Position numbers and translations under genes: made by a program. Positions 8,683-17,769 of a DNA stretch of 64,000 nucleotides are shown piece after piece; the first letter of the stretch is position 1; the number at the start of each line of letters is the position of its first letter. The notes under the pieces were generated by a model. The model was given only the letters and a program-made list of their open reading frames with translations. It ran no database searches and was not told the origin of the DNA. Source of the stretch: JBGSPL01 sp964511435 (GTDB lineage Bacteria; Patescibacteriota; CPR2; UBA1875; CAIMLA01); the NCBI GenBank assembly GCA_964511435.1, contig CAZEFH010000001.1, positions 38,323 to 102,322 of the forward strand. Direction: 5' to 3'.

Positions 8683-9960
8683 TTATCTTAGTTCGTTTTC
8701 AATTTCTAACAGTCTATTATATTTCGCTAACCGCTCACCGCGTGCTGGCGCCCCAGACTTAATCTGTCCCACTCCCGTTGCCACCGCAAGATCAGCAATT
8801 AAAGTATCACTAGTCTCACCACTACGATGCGAAATCATACAATGATATCCGTTTGTAGTTGCCAGTTTTATTGCAGAAAGAGTCTCGCTGATGGTCCCTA
8901 TTTGATTGACCTTAATAAGGACTGCATTTGCAACTTTCTGGTCAATTCCTTTTTGAATCCGCTCTGGGTTTGTCACAAAAAGATCATCACCAACCAGCTG
9001 GACCTTACTACCAATGCGATCAGTGAGCTGCTGCCAGCCTTCCCAATCATCCTCACTAAGACCATCTTCGATAGAAATTACTGGGTAACTTGCAATAATT
9101 TCCTTGTACCAGCTACCAAGCTGCTGTGCACTAAGACCAATTCCCTCGCTCGCAAGGATGTATTTCCCATCCTTATCTGGGTGATAGAGCTCACTAGCAG
9201 CGACATCGAGTGCGATAGCAACATCTTTCCCTGGTTTATATCCAGCTGCAGTAATCGCTTCTACGAGTAGGTCCAGTGACTTCGTATTTGATTCTAGATT
9301 CGGCGCAAAACCTCCTTCATCGCCCAGGCCAGTAGATAATCCACGACTAGATAACAAACCCTTCAAAGCATGGTAAACTTCGGTTGCAATTCGTAGATTT
9401 TCGGCAACGGTATCTTTTTGTGGCACAATCATCGACTCTTGGATATCTATATTGTTGTCTGCATGTTTGCCGCCGTTTAAAACATTGAAAAACATCTTTG
9501 GCAGAACATAGTTGCTTTTCACCCCTAGTTCAGTCTGATATGAACCGTCGTTCTCATAAAGTGTCATCAAATATTTATATAGTGGCATTTCTAGTGCCTT
9601 TGCTGCTGCCACTGCGACCGCTCCTGAGACGCCAAGAATAGCATTCGCACCTAGTTTGCTTTTATTCTTAGTGCCATCAGCCTGAATCATAGCCTTATCG
9701 ATTTCACTTTGGTTCAGGGGGTTCGCCTCAAGAAGCAAATCACGAATAGGCCCATTCACATTTTGGATAGCCTTCTCTACTCCCTGACCACCATATGCCT
9801 TTTTACCATCACGAAGTTCGAGTGCTTCATGAACCCCGGTAGAAGCGCCGCTTGGAACAGAAAAAATACCCGTAAAATCATCAACCGTTACACTCACTTG
9901 TAGGGTTGGGTTTCCACGAGAATCAAGAATCTGGATTGCAGTAACATCTTTTATCTTCAT
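8683..9960 (-). CDS. eno: Enolase
   Basis: Converts 2-phosphoglycerate to phosphoenolpyruvate with Mg2+. Signatures seen are ILDSRGNPT, SVPSGASTGVHEALELRD, GDEGGFAPN, the Mg-binding SIEDGLSEDDW and GDDLFVTN, catalytic VLIKVNQIGT, SHRSGETSD and the C-terminal KSGAPARGERLAKYN. The length of about 425 residues is normal. The ATG at 9960 gives the usual distance to the first motif; an in-frame GTG at 9975 is the alternative. It is separated by about 90 nt from the zinc-ribbon gene upstream. Confidence 0.97.
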   Translation of the reverse strand: MKIKDVTAIQILDSRGNPTLQVSVTVDDFTGIFSVPSGASTGVHEALELRDGKKAYGGQGVEKAIQNVNGPIRDLLLEANPLNQSEIDKAMIQADGTKNKSKLGANAILGVSGAVAVAAAKALEMPLYKYLMTLYENDGSYQTELGVKSNYVLPKMFFNVLNGGKHADNNIDIQESMIVPQKDTVAENLRIATEVYHALKGLLSSRGLSTGLGDEGGFAPNLESNTKSLDLLVEAITAAGYKPGKDVAIALDVAASELYHPDKDGKYILASEGIGLSAQQLGSWYKEIIASYPVISIEDGLSEDDWEGWQQLTDRIGSKVQLVGDDLFVTNPERIQKGIDQKVANAVLIKVNQIGTISETLSAIKLATTNGYHCMISHRSGETSDTLIADLAVATGVGQIKSGAPARGERLAKYNRLLEIENELR

Positions 9961-10050
9961 AGCAATATTATTCACTACTATCGACTGAATTTCTAGTCTT
10001 ATTGTCCCTTTTGCATCACAAACTAATCGGGTGCTGACCTTTAAGGGACT

Positions 10051-10818
10051 TTACTTGGTTAGAATAAAGTAGACAGCCAAACCTCCACCTAGAAGCAATA
10101 TTCCCAAGACAATACCAATGACAACAATCATGAGCTCTTGCTTGTGGCTCATAGACATTGGTGCCTTACCATAATCTTGGTTCTGATTCACTTGAGTTGG
10201 CATTTTTTCAAGCTTTTCTTCTTCAGCTGACTCATTTTCAGCAAGAGGATCACGATAGATAGCGGGGTCCTGAGGTAGAGCCCCCTTAGATTCTGGCAAT
10301 TTCACTACTTTGTTAACAGACTCTGTTTCTAGTGTATCAATTGCTGCTTCAGGAATTCTCATCGCCTCAGACGGTACTTCTTCCGGCGATGTTTCTTCTA
10401 CAATTTCAGAATCCTGAGGAGAAGTATCTACTTCATTATCATTAACAGGAAGTGATGGCACTTCTTCCACTACTGGTGGTATGACTTCGATATTCATATT
10501 TTGTGGTGTATATATACCAGCCACCTGTTCATCTTTAGATGTGCTTGGGTCTACAGTATCCGTAATCTGGGAAACATCTTCTGAGTGAGCAGCTGTATCA
10601 GCCATAGTTTCCGTACTCGAGGCGAGACTATCATCAACTGGGACATCTTCAGTAATTGCCTGGCTTCCTGGTTCAGTAACCACTTTCTCCCCCTCAAATG
10701 AGCCCTCACCCCAGCTGCCAACATTAACTTCTGACTCCGGAACTTCTTTACCACAATCAGAACAAATATATCTTCCATTTATGTTCGCGAGTTCAGTTTT
10801 GCAATTAGGACAAAGCAA
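10051..10818 (-). CDS. Zinc-ribbon, tail-anchored membrane protein
   Basis: 255-residue protein. An N-terminal zinc ribbon (CPNC and CSDC within the first 25 residues) is followed by about 190 acidic, low-complexity residues and a single C-terminal transmembrane segment in the last 25 residues. It is probably anchored by its tail with the zinc ribbon in the cytoplasm. Function unknown. It lies between ppsA (9 nt) and eno in the glycolytic operon. Confidence 0.75.
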   Translation of the reverse strand: MLCPNCKTELANINGRYICSDCGKEVPESEVNVGSWGEGSFEGEKVVTEPGSQAITEDVPVDDSLASSTETMADTAAHSEDVSQITDTVDPSTSKDEQVAGIYTPQNMNIEVIPPVVEEVPSLPVNDNEVDTSPQDSEIVEETSPEEVPSEAMRIPEAAIDTLETESVNKVVKLPESKGALPQDPAIYRDPLAENESAEEEKLEKMPTQVNQNQDYGKAPMSMSHKQELMIVVIGIVLGILLLGGGLAVYFILTK

Positions 10819-10827
10819 AGTTACTCC

Positions 10828-13218
10828 TTACCCTTTATCACCGAGGCGGGCCTCGAGCTCTTTAATCTCATCTTTCATTTTCACAACTTCATTCAGAAGA
10901 ATCTTTTCCTCAACTGCTGCTACAAGGTGGCGGGTGCTGTCTATCATGTCGGGGTTAACAGAGATAGAAGTAGCGCCATACTCTACCATCTTCTGCGCCA
11001 CCTCAGGATAAACACTCGGAGCCTGACCACAGATAGAACAAGTAACGCCATATTTAGCACAGGTTTCTACGGTCCGCTGAATCATCCACTGAACAGCCGG
11101 GTAGCGTTCATCAAATTCTTCCGCTACGACGCTCGAGTCACGATCTAGACCGAGGGTTAGCTGCGTCAAATCATTTGAACCAATTGAAACCCCATCGATG
11201 CCCATCTCACAATATTTGTCTATTTCAATGACGGCGCTTGGCACCTCAACCATAATCCAGAGCTTGAAGTCAGGATCTGTCTGTTTATTAAGACCATTTG
11301 CTTCAACAATTTCCTTCACTTTCGCAAATTCATCAGTCCGACGAACAAATGGAATCATCAAGTGGAGATTGTTGTAGTTTTTACGCACTCGCTTGATGGC
11401 TTCTAGCTCAAGCGCAAATTCTTCTGGGTCCTTGAGATAACGAAAACAACCACGGTAGCCAATCATCGGATTCTCTTCCTGTGGTTCAAACTCTTCTCCG
11501 CCCTTTAGACCACGATACTCATTCGTCTTAAAGTCAGTCGCTCGATAGACCACATTACGCGGGTGAAATGCCTTGGCAAATGCCTCCATTCCTTCTGCCA
11601 ACTTCGTAACATACTCTTCTTGACGCCCCTCTTTGATCATCGCTTTTGGATGCTCACCAATCGATTCCATGATGATAAATTCGGCACGCAAAAGTCCAAC
11701 ACCATCAACGTTCATCGCCGCCACTTTTTCGGCTAATGAAGGCTCTGCAAGATTAACATATATCTTAGTTGCAGTAACTGGCGCTGCAGCCTGAACGGTA
11801 GCCGTGCCCGCTGGCACCGCTTCGACCTTTGGTGCCTCCACTTTACCGTCATAAACATTACCACCCTTACCATCAACTGTAACAATCTGACCATCTTTCA
11901 GTGTCGTTGTAGCAGTACCAGTGCCAACTACGCATGGGATTCCCAGCTCACGAGAAACAATCGCGGCATGGCAGGTACGTCCACCAGCATCTGTAATAAT
12001 ACCCGCCGCCCGCTTCATGGCAGGCACAAAGTCCGGTGTCGTCATCTCAGTTACTAGGACATCACCTTCTTTAATCTTGTCGATTTCTGATGGGCTATGA
12101 ATGATTTTCACTGGACCCGAAGCCATACCTACACTGGCAGCTTGCCCCTTGATTATTACTGCATGACTACCATTATCCGCTCCTGAGTTTTCTTCGGTCA
12201 CTGATTCCTCCTTTTTATCTCCTAGTGTCGTCACTGGTCTAGATTGCACCATATATATCTTGCCACCCTCAAGTGCCCACTCGGTATCCTCTGGCTGACC
12301 ATAATGTTTCTCAATTGCGAGAGCGAGATCAGTGAGTTGCATAATCTGTTCATCAGTTATCTTTTGAGCTTCCTGCTTCTCGGCAGATACGGGGATACTC
12401 TCTTTTTTGAGAACCGAAAGATCCCCTGTATCGCCCGATCCAGATTCACGAGTGAGCATCCATTCCTGTTTGAAGATTTCTTTCGAGGTGATTTTTTTGG
12501 TTTTCTTATCAACGAGGTATCGATCTGGAGTCACCGCACCCAGCACCACTACTTCCCCTAGGCCATAGGCAGCTTCAATTGAAATATGATCCAGGTCATT
12601 GTTTGAAGGATCAATTGTAAACATCACTCCGGCAGCTTCTGAATTGACCATTTTTTGAATCGGTACGGCAATACCAACATCGAGTTGCCCAAATCCCTGC
12701 TCGTCACGGTAATAAATTGCCCGAGCCTCAAAAAGTGAAGCCCAACATTTCAAAACTGCTTCCAGCACTGCTGCATCACCAAGCACGTTAAGGTAAGTTG
12801 CCTGCTGACCCGCAAACGACGCCCCAGCCAGATCCTCTGCGGTTGCTGATGAGCGAACCGCCACATACAATTCACTGATTGGTGTACCACTAGTTTCGGC
12901 CAGCTTGTGATAATTATCGAGAATCTCGGTTTTTAGCTCTTCTGGCAAAGGAGTTTCAAGAATCAACTGCTTACACTTTTCGGCTCTCTCTTGCAAATCT
13001 TTCGAGTTTTCCTTATCAAAACCTTCTATGACCGAACTAATTTTTTGTTCAAGGCCAGTAGCCTTCACGTATGCAAAATAAGCATCGGCAGTAATAATGT
13101 AACCTGGCGGTACTGGGAGCCCAGCACGAGTCAATTCTCCGAGATTAGCGCCCTTACCTCCGACTATTGCGCCATCATCCTTACCTACTTCACTAAACCA
13201 TACAACATCTTTTGCCAT
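10828..13218 (-). CDS. ppsA: Phosphoenolpyruvate synthase
   Basis: 796-residue PEP synthase linking pyruvate plus ATP with PEP plus AMP and phosphate. Domains: N-terminal ATP-grasp domain opening with GGKGANLGELTRAGLPVPPG; swivelling phosphohistidine domain with GGRTCHAAIVSRELGIPCVVG (His417 is the phospho-acceptor); C-terminal TIM barrel ending with SIGSNDLTQLTLGLDRDS and the catalytic Cys in CSICGQAPS. It is embedded in the lower-glycolysis operon and no pyruvate kinase gene is in the window, so it may serve gluconeogenesis or run toward pyruvate (inference). Confidence 0.96.
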   Translation of the reverse strand: MAKDVVWFSEVGKDDGAIVGGKGANLGELTRAGLPVPPGYIITADAYFAYVKATGLEQKISSVIEGFDKENSKDLQERAEKCKQLILETPLPEELKTEILDNYHKLAETSGTPISELYVAVRSSATAEDLAGASFAGQQATYLNVLGDAAVLEAVLKCWASLFEARAIYYRDEQGFGQLDVGIAVPIQKMVNSEAAGVMFTIDPSNNDLDHISIEAAYGLGEVVVLGAVTPDRYLVDKKTKKITSKEIFKQEWMLTRESGSGDTGDLSVLKKESIPVSAEKQEAQKITDEQIMQLTDLALAIEKHYGQPEDTEWALEGGKIYMVQSRPVTTLGDKKEESVTEENSGADNGSHAVIIKGQAASVGMASGPVKIIHSPSEIDKIKEGDVLVTEMTTPDFVPAMKRAAGIITDAGGRTCHAAIVSRELGIPCVVGTGTATTTLKDGQIVTVDGKGGNVYDGKVEAPKVEAVPAGTATVQAAAPVTATKIYVNLAEPSLAEKVAAMNVDGVGLLRAEFIIMESIGEHPKAMIKEGRQEEYVTKLAEGMEAFAKAFHPRNVVYRATDFKTNEYRGLKGGEEFEPQEENPMIGYRGCFRYLKDPEEFALELEAIKRVRKNYNNLHLMIPFVRRTDEFAKVKEIVEANGLNKQTDPDFKLWIMVEVPSAVIEIDKYCEMGIDGVSIGSNDLTQLTLGLDRDSSVVAEEFDERYPAVQWMIQRTVETCAKYGVTCSICGQAPSVYPEVAQKMVEYGATSISVNPDMIDSTRHLVAAVEEKILLNEVVKMKDEIKELEARLGDKG

Positions 13219-13235
13219 AACCCCTCCTATACTCT

Positions 13236-14090
13236 TTAGGCCTTACCGGCGCTTCCAAACATCACTATTTTCTTTTTCACTACTTCCTTAATCGCCTCGA
13301 TTTCTTCTGGTAAATATTTATAAGGAACAATTTCATCCGGATTTTCATTTAGTTCTTCTCGCAAAGTATCGGTGTAGGCTACTCTAAGCTCGGTATTCAC
13401 ATTTACTTTGGCAATTCCTAGGGAAATTGCTCGCCTCACCTGGTCTTCAGGAATTCCAGAACCTCCATGGAGCGAAAGTGGAATCCCAATCTTCCCAAGC
13501 TCCTCTAGTCTCTCAAAGTCCAGCTTCGGTTCATTCTCATATATCCCATGAATATTCCCAATCGATGACGCTAAGACGTCGATTCCAGTCGCCTGTACAA
13601 AAGCCTTAGCCTGTTCAGGATCAGTATATGTACTCTTTTCCATCTTCGCTGATTCATCGTGAACTTCACTGGCACCACCAACATGACCCAGCTCACCCTC
13701 AACCGTAATCCCTTGAGAATGGGCGTAATCTGTAGATTCTTTTGTTAGCTTTAGATTTGATTCATAAGAAAGAGCAGAAGCATCGATATGTACAGAAGTA
13801 TAGCCAGCAGTGATGGCCTCCTTAATCTGCTCGAGGCTTTGACCATGGTCAAGATGTATCGCAACTGGTACAGTCGAACCCTCAGCAATATTTGTTACGA
13901 TATCTACCACGTTAGTGGCTCCCATATAATTCATCTCACCTGGACTAGTTTCTATCACTACTGGAGCCTCTAGCTCTTCTGCGGCTGCTATTATCGCTTT
14001 TATGGCCTCCAGCGTAGAGACATTGAAAGCACCGATAGCGTAGCCGCCTGCAAGGGCTTTCTGATAAAGTTCTTTACTTTTTACGATCAT
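13236..14090 (-). CDS. fba: Class II fructose-bisphosphate aldolase
   Basis: Zn-dependent aldolase, 284 residues, cleaving fructose-1,6-bisphosphate to two triose phosphates. Motifs are AIHLDHGQ with the catalytic Asp and Zn-binding His, EGELGHVGG, the second zinc His in SIGNIHG, and SLHGGSGIP. The length and motif set also fit tagatose-bisphosphate aldolases of the same family; the neighbouring tpiA, pgk and gap favour the glycolytic role. Its start overlaps the end of the small membrane-protein gene upstream by 17 nt. Confidence 0.93.
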   Translation of the reverse strand: MIVKSKELYQKALAGGYAIGAFNVSTLEAIKAIIAAAEELEAPVVIETSPGEMNYMGATNVVDIVTNIAEGSTVPVAIHLDHGQSLEQIKEAITAGYTSVHIDASALSYESNLKLTKESTDYAHSQGITVEGELGHVGGASEVHDESAKMEKSTYTDPEQAKAFVQATGIDVLASSIGNIHGIYENEPKLDFERLEELGKIGIPLSLHGGSGIPEDQVRRAISLGIAKVNVNTELRVAYTDTLREELNENPDEIVPYKYLPEEIEAIKEVVKKKIVMFGSAGKA

Positions 14091-14268
14091 TTTTCTTGTC
14101 CTTTTCTACTATTTTCCCTACGGTCTTCGGCCAAACATATCCAAACAGTTTCGCAAGCCCCCAGCCCATAAAAGCGACTATTCCAACCAGAAGCGCTACG
14201 AGGCCACCACCGAAAATCCAGTCGATAGCTCCCGTGTTGGGCTGAGTATATCCGGGCACGATTGACAT
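14074..14268 (-). CDS. Small single-pass membrane protein
   Basis: 64-residue protein with one hydrophobic segment (about residues 18-45) and a strongly basic C-terminus rich in Lys, Asp and Arg. No family recognised. It is packed between tpiA (the start shares a base with the tpiA stop) and fba (17-nt overlap), which argues that it is translated. Confidence 0.6.
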   Translation of the reverse strand: MSIVPGYTQPNTGAIDWIFGGGLVALLVGIVAFMGWGLAKLFGYVWPKTVGKIVEKDKKNDRKK

Positions 14269-15074
14269 TATTTATTCTTCCCTTTAACAGGTTTTTTGGC
14301 AGATTTTGTAGGCACATTTTTCTTGTCAAACGCCTTCACGATAGTGCTAAATTTCTTGTGGTCTAGACTTGCGCCCCCGACCAGAACCCCATCTAGCTCT
14401 TTTGCTGCGGCAATCTTCTCGGCATTTCCTTCATTAACACTGCCACCATAAAGAATCCTGACTCCACTAGCGGCCCTTTCACCATAGAGTGCTTTCACAA
14501 GCCCTCGGAAGTCTTTCGCCATTTTTTCGATATCACCATTCTCACATGTCATGCCAGTACCAATAGCCCAAACTGGCTCATATGCAACGACAGATTCAGC
14601 GATTTCTTCGGCGGTAAGACCAGAAAGCGCTGTTTCCAGCTGAGAAAGAACTACTACTTTCGATAAACCATCACCCTTCTCGTGGTATGTTTCACCGACA
14701 CAAATGATAGGACGAATATTACTAGCCACTGCGGCGGCGGCTTTTTTCGCTATCTGCTTATCGGTTTCACCAAAGAGCGCCCTGCGTTCAGAGTGACCAA
14801 CTATGACATACTTCACAAAATTGGCTAGTTGTAAGGCAGAAATCTCGCCGGTGTATGGACCCATTCCTTCATGATGAAGGTTCTGCGCCCCGATAGAAAT
14901 GTCCCCAGATGCAAGCTCCTTTGAGGCTGCATATATATCAAGGTATGATGGACAAACAACCACCTCAGCATTTTTCACCTTTGATAGTTCCTTTTTGAGT
15001 TTCTCAATAAGGACCGTACTCTCAGGAACCGTAAGATTCATTTTCCAATTTCCAACAACGAGTTTCTTGTTCAT
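14268..15074 (-). CDS. tpiA: Triosephosphate isomerase
   Basis: TIM-barrel enzyme interconverting dihydroxyacetone phosphate and glyceraldehyde-3-phosphate. Catalytic residues are in place: Lys11 in GNWKMN, His94 in IVGHSERR, Glu166 in AYEPVWAIGTG. The phosphate-binding loop ILYGGSVNEGN and GVLVGGASLD are present. At 268 residues it is slightly long because of a basic C-terminal tail rich in Lys and Pro after about residue 248. Confidence 0.97.
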   Translation of the reverse strand: MNKKLVVGNWKMNLTVPESTVLIEKLKKELSKVKNAEVVVCPSYLDIYAASKELASGDISIGAQNLHHEGMGPYTGEISALQLANFVKYVIVGHSERRALFGETDKQIAKKAAAAVASNIRPIICVGETYHEKGDGLSKVVVLSQLETALSGLTAEEIAESVVAYEPVWAIGTGMTCENGDIEKMAKDFRGLVKALYGERAASGVRILYGGSVNEGNAEKIAAAKELDGVLVGGASLDHKKFSTIVKAFDKKNVPTKSAKKPVKGKNK

Positions 15075-15103
15075 TGTTTTTATCCGACAGCTATCGGACC
15101 CTC

Positions 15104-16273
15104 CTACTCTAATATTGCCACACCCGGCAACGCTTTACCCTCTAGAAATTCCATACTAGCCCCGCCAGCCATGGAAACAAAACTAAATTTATCTTTTATC
15201 TCTTCTTCCAGCACTGCGATTGTGTCACCGCCTCCAATTACGCTAAAGGCACCCGAGCGTGCAATTGCTTTTCCGACTGCCACTGTTGCCTTGGCAAAGT
15301 TAGGATACTCTGCAATCCCCAGTGGACCATTCCAGAAAACCGTTTTTGCAGAGGCAATTTCCCGCTCGAACTCTGCCACCGTTTCGGCTCCCAAATCAAC
15401 GATGATGTCTAGCTCACCTACTTCAGATACGGGCGTAGTGATACCGCGGGCATTCTCCGAAACATTCTTCGTTACAACCACATCTTTGGGTAGAACAACT
15501 TTTACTCCTTTTACCCTAGCATCAAGGATAATTTCTAGCGATTTTTTGACATATTCTTCCTCATAAAGTGAGCAACCGACCTCGACACGCTGTGAACAAA
15601 GAAAAGTATTGGCCATCCCACCACCGATGAGCATCGTGTCTACTTTATCAAGCAGGTTATCAAGAATCCCAAGTTTATCAGAAACTTTTGCTCCTCCAGA
15701 AATAAAGACAAACGGCTTTTCTGCACCACTAAGTATCTTCGAGAGATTGTCTACCTCTTTCTGAAGTTGAAATCCAGCGTATGCTGGAAGCCATTTTGCC
15801 ACACCTACAACTGAAGAATGCGCCCGGTGCGAGTCAGGAAAAGCATCATTAACATAGAAGTTACAGCCCCTTGCTAGTTGTTGAGCAAAGAAAGGTTCGT
15901 TTGCTTCTTCTTCGGGATGAAATCTTACATTCTCAAGAAGGATAACATCGCCACTTTTTGCTTCTGCAACAGCTTTATCTCTCTTGTCTCCGACACAGTC
16001 ATCAACAAAATGAACACTTTTATTGATCAGCTTCTCCAATTCTTTTACAACTGGTTTAAGTGATAATTCAGGGTCTACTTTGCCATCCGGTCTCCCCAAA
16101 TGAGCCGCCAAAATAACTACGGCGCCATGTTCAAGAAGAAAGTTAATTGTTTCAAGTGAAGATACAATACGTTCGTTATCCGTAACCTTTCCTTCTGCCA
16201 TAGGAACGTTGTAGGTCACCCTAACGTAGACTTTCTTACCCTCTAGATTGTCGAGATCCTGGATTCTTTTCAT
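15104..16273 (-). CDS. pgk: Phosphoglycerate kinase (Asp to Thr in the first substrate motif)
   Basis: 389 residues, transferring phosphate from 1,3-bisphosphoglycerate to ADP. Recognised by HLGRPDGK, RAHSSVVGVAKWLP, FISGGAKVSDKLGIL, LIGGGMANTFL, FWNGPLGIAEYP and GGGDT. The usual substrate-binding motif RVDxNVP reads RVTYNVP here, so the conserved Asp that contacts 3-phosphoglycerate is Thr, while the Asn is kept. The rest looks intact, so it is probably active. It is flanked by gap (1-nt gap) and tpiA. Confidence 0.95.
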   Translation of the reverse strand: MKRIQDLDNLEGKKVYVRVTYNVPMAEGKVTDNERIVSSLETINFLLEHGAVVILAAHLGRPDGKVDPELSLKPVVKELEKLINKSVHFVDDCVGDKRDKAVAEAKSGDVILLENVRFHPEEEANEPFFAQQLARGCNFYVNDAFPDSHRAHSSVVGVAKWLPAYAGFQLQKEVDNLSKILSGAEKPFVFISGGAKVSDKLGILDNLLDKVDTMLIGGGMANTFLCSQRVEVGCSLYEEEYVKKSLEIILDARVKGVKVVLPKDVVVTKNVSENARGITTPVSEVGELDIIVDLGAETVAEFEREIASAKTVFWNGPLGIAEYPNFAKATVAVGKAIARSGAFSVIGGGDTIAVLEEEIKDKFSFVSMAGGASMEFLEGKALPGVAILE

Positions 16274-16274
16274 C

Positions 16275-17270
16275 TTATTTTCCTATATAAACACACATTT
16301 CGGCCAAACGACAGCTATAGCCCCATTCGTTGTCATACCAACCAATAATTTTAAAGAAGTTACCGCCAATGTTCTTGGTAAGTAGTGAATCATAGATTGC
16401 TGAATAGTGATTACCCTTATAATCCATCGATACCAGTGGCTCGGTGGCGCAGTAAAGATAGCCCTTCATGCGACCCTTGGCAGCTTCCTGCATCTTGGCC
16501 GTAATCTGCTCCACCGTCGTCTCTTTCTCTAGCTCCACTGTCAGGTCTGTTACAGAGACAGTAGGCGTAGGGACACGTAGAGCAATACCATCTAGCTTGC
16601 CATCAACCTCAGGAATCACCTCCTTAAGCGCCTTTGCGGCACCTGTACTAGTAGGGATGATATTGATGGCAGCAGCCCTGGCGCGACGCAGATCCTCGTG
16701 TGGAAGATCAAGAATGCGTTGATCGTTAGTATATGAGTGCACTGTGGTCATAAGACCGGCCTTCAGGCCAAAGTTATCAACAAGAACCTTCACTATTGGC
16801 GCGAGGCCATTAGTAGTACAGGAGGCATTAGAAACAATATTGTGTTTCTTTTTGTCATACTTTTCTTCGTTCACTCCGAGCACTAGGGTCACGTCAACGT
16901 TCTTGGCAGGTGCAGAGATCAGCACCTTCTTTGCTCCAGCCTTCAGGTGCGCCTTCGCCTTTTCCCCGTCTGTGTAAAACCCTGTGCATTCGAGCACTAC
17001 ATCTACCTTTAGACCCTTCCATGGCAAAAGCGCGGCATCTTTTTCTGAATATACTTTCACCCGCTTATGATTAACGAATATCGAACGATCAGCTGGTTCA
17101 ATACTGGCATTCCAAACCCCGTAGTTACTATCGTATTTAAGTAAGTGCGCTAGGGTCGGAACATCCGTAAGATCATTGATTGCCACTATTTCAACGTGCG
17201 GATATTTTTCAGTTAAGATCTTGAATACTTGGCGGCCGATACGGCCGAAGCCGTTGATTGCTACTTTCAT
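16275..17270 (-). CDS. gap: Glyceraldehyde-3-phosphate dehydrogenase
   Basis: 331-residue phosphorylating GAPDH. The NAD(P)-binding opening is INGFGRIGRQVF; the catalytic Cys151 lies in SNASCTTNGLAP; the C-terminal WYDNEWGYSCRLAEM is typical. An Asp follows the second beta strand region (INDLTD), which usually favours NAD. It is the second gene of the glycolytic operon, starting 1 nt after the small membrane-protein gene. Confidence 0.97.
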   Translation of the reverse strand: MKVAINGFGRIGRQVFKILTEKYPHVEIVAINDLTDVPTLAHLLKYDSNYGVWNASIEPADRSIFVNHKRVKVYSEKDAALLPWKGLKVDVVLECTGFYTDGEKAKAHLKAGAKKVLISAPAKNVDVTLVLGVNEEKYDKKKHNIVSNASCTTNGLAPIVKVLVDNFGLKAGLMTTVHSYTNDQRILDLPHEDLRRARAAAINIIPTSTGAAKALKEVIPEVDGKLDGIALRVPTPTVSVTDLTVELEKETTVEQITAKMQEAAKGRMKGYLYCATEPLVSMDYKGNHYSAIYDSLLTKNIGGNFFKIIGWYDNEWGYSCRLAEMCVYIGK

Positions 17271-17271
17271 G

Positions 17272-17505
17272 CTATTTCCCTCTCCTTTTAGCCTTCGCTA
17301 GCTCTTCTTTTGCATATTCCTTAAGTCTATCTATAAACACAATCTTGATACCCAGGAGCTCTAGACCTACAAACACTAGTAGCCACCCCGGTAGTATTGG
17401 TAAGGCTATACCCGCAATCCCAATCACGAGTGCCAATATACCAAGAATAAGCTTAAACAGGTCGAAAATACTCTCGTGTTTCCGACTAACCTTAAACTCC
17501 TTCAT
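17272..17505 (-). CDS. Small PGPGW-like membrane protein
   Basis: 77-residue protein with two hydrophobic segments (about residues 17-40 and 40-58) joined by ALPILPGWLLVFVGLELL, which resembles the PGPGW transmembrane family. The N- and C-termini are basic. It is the first gene of the gap-pgk-tpiA-fba-ppsA-eno operon. The ATG lies 6 nt behind an extended -10 box, so its mRNA is probably leaderless. Confidence 0.75.
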   Translation of the reverse strand: MKEFKVSRKHESIFDLFKLILGILALVIGIAGIALPILPGWLLVFVGLELLGIKIVFIDRLKEYAKEELAKAKRRGK

Positions 17506-17511
17506 AAATAC

Positions 17512-17520
17512 ATTGTATCA
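17512..17520 (-). promoter_or_regulatory. Extended -10 promoter of glycolytic operon (leaderless)
   Basis: TGA then TACAAT, ending 6 nt before the ATG at 17505. This is the same spacing as at gpmI. A weak TTGTTC lies at the -35 side with short spacing. Confidence 0.6.
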
Positions 17521-17550
17521 AGAAAGACAAAGGAACAATAGCAATAAAGC

Positions 17551-17579
17551 AAAAATCCCACCGTGAATGGTGAGATTTT
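17551..17579 (-). terminator. Hairpin terminator downstream of tRNA-Glu region
   Basis: Interrupted stem AAAATC-CACC pairing with GGTG-GATTTT around a short loop, followed by five U on the minus strand. It ends any transcript coming from the tRNA-Glu side before the glycolytic promoter. Confidence 0.6.
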
Positions 17580-17582
17580 AGC

Positions 17583-17604
17583 TGGCAGTCCCAAGGGGAA
17601 TCGA
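17583..17604 (-). repeat. Partial copy of tRNA-Glu 3' end (22-bp direct repeat)
   Basis: Exact 22-bp duplicate of positions 17769-17790, covering the T-arm 3' half, acceptor strand and CCA of tRNA-Glu. The rest of the tRNA is missing. The two copies are 186 bp apart in the same orientation. Such duplications are typical att scars of integration at tRNA 3' ends, but no integrase lies between them. Confidence 0.75.
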
Positions 17605-17731
17605 GGCACAGCCTCTTCTCACCACTATCACCGTCGTCATTCCCAACTATATTTAGGATCTAGCTCTCTCGTTTTAATCTGTAAACTGAATACTTACGTT
17701 TATCATTCAGGGGTTTTCATCCCCTTCAACT

Positions 17732-17769
17732 AAAAAGTAGATAACAACCGAAGTTATTACCTACTTTTT
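17732..17769 (-). terminator. Terminator of tRNA-Glu
   Basis: Long interrupted hairpin (AAAAAGTAG with CTACTTTTT, plus ATAAC with GTTAT, apical loop containing UUCG on the minus strand) immediately after the tRNA CCA, ending in a U-run. Confidence 0.75.

Noticed and set aside
17690..17730. Second tRNA-like anticodon loop (TTTTCAT within GGGG/CCCC) near tRNA-Glu
   Set aside because: It is on the opposite strand and no acceptor, D- or T-arm can be drawn around it.
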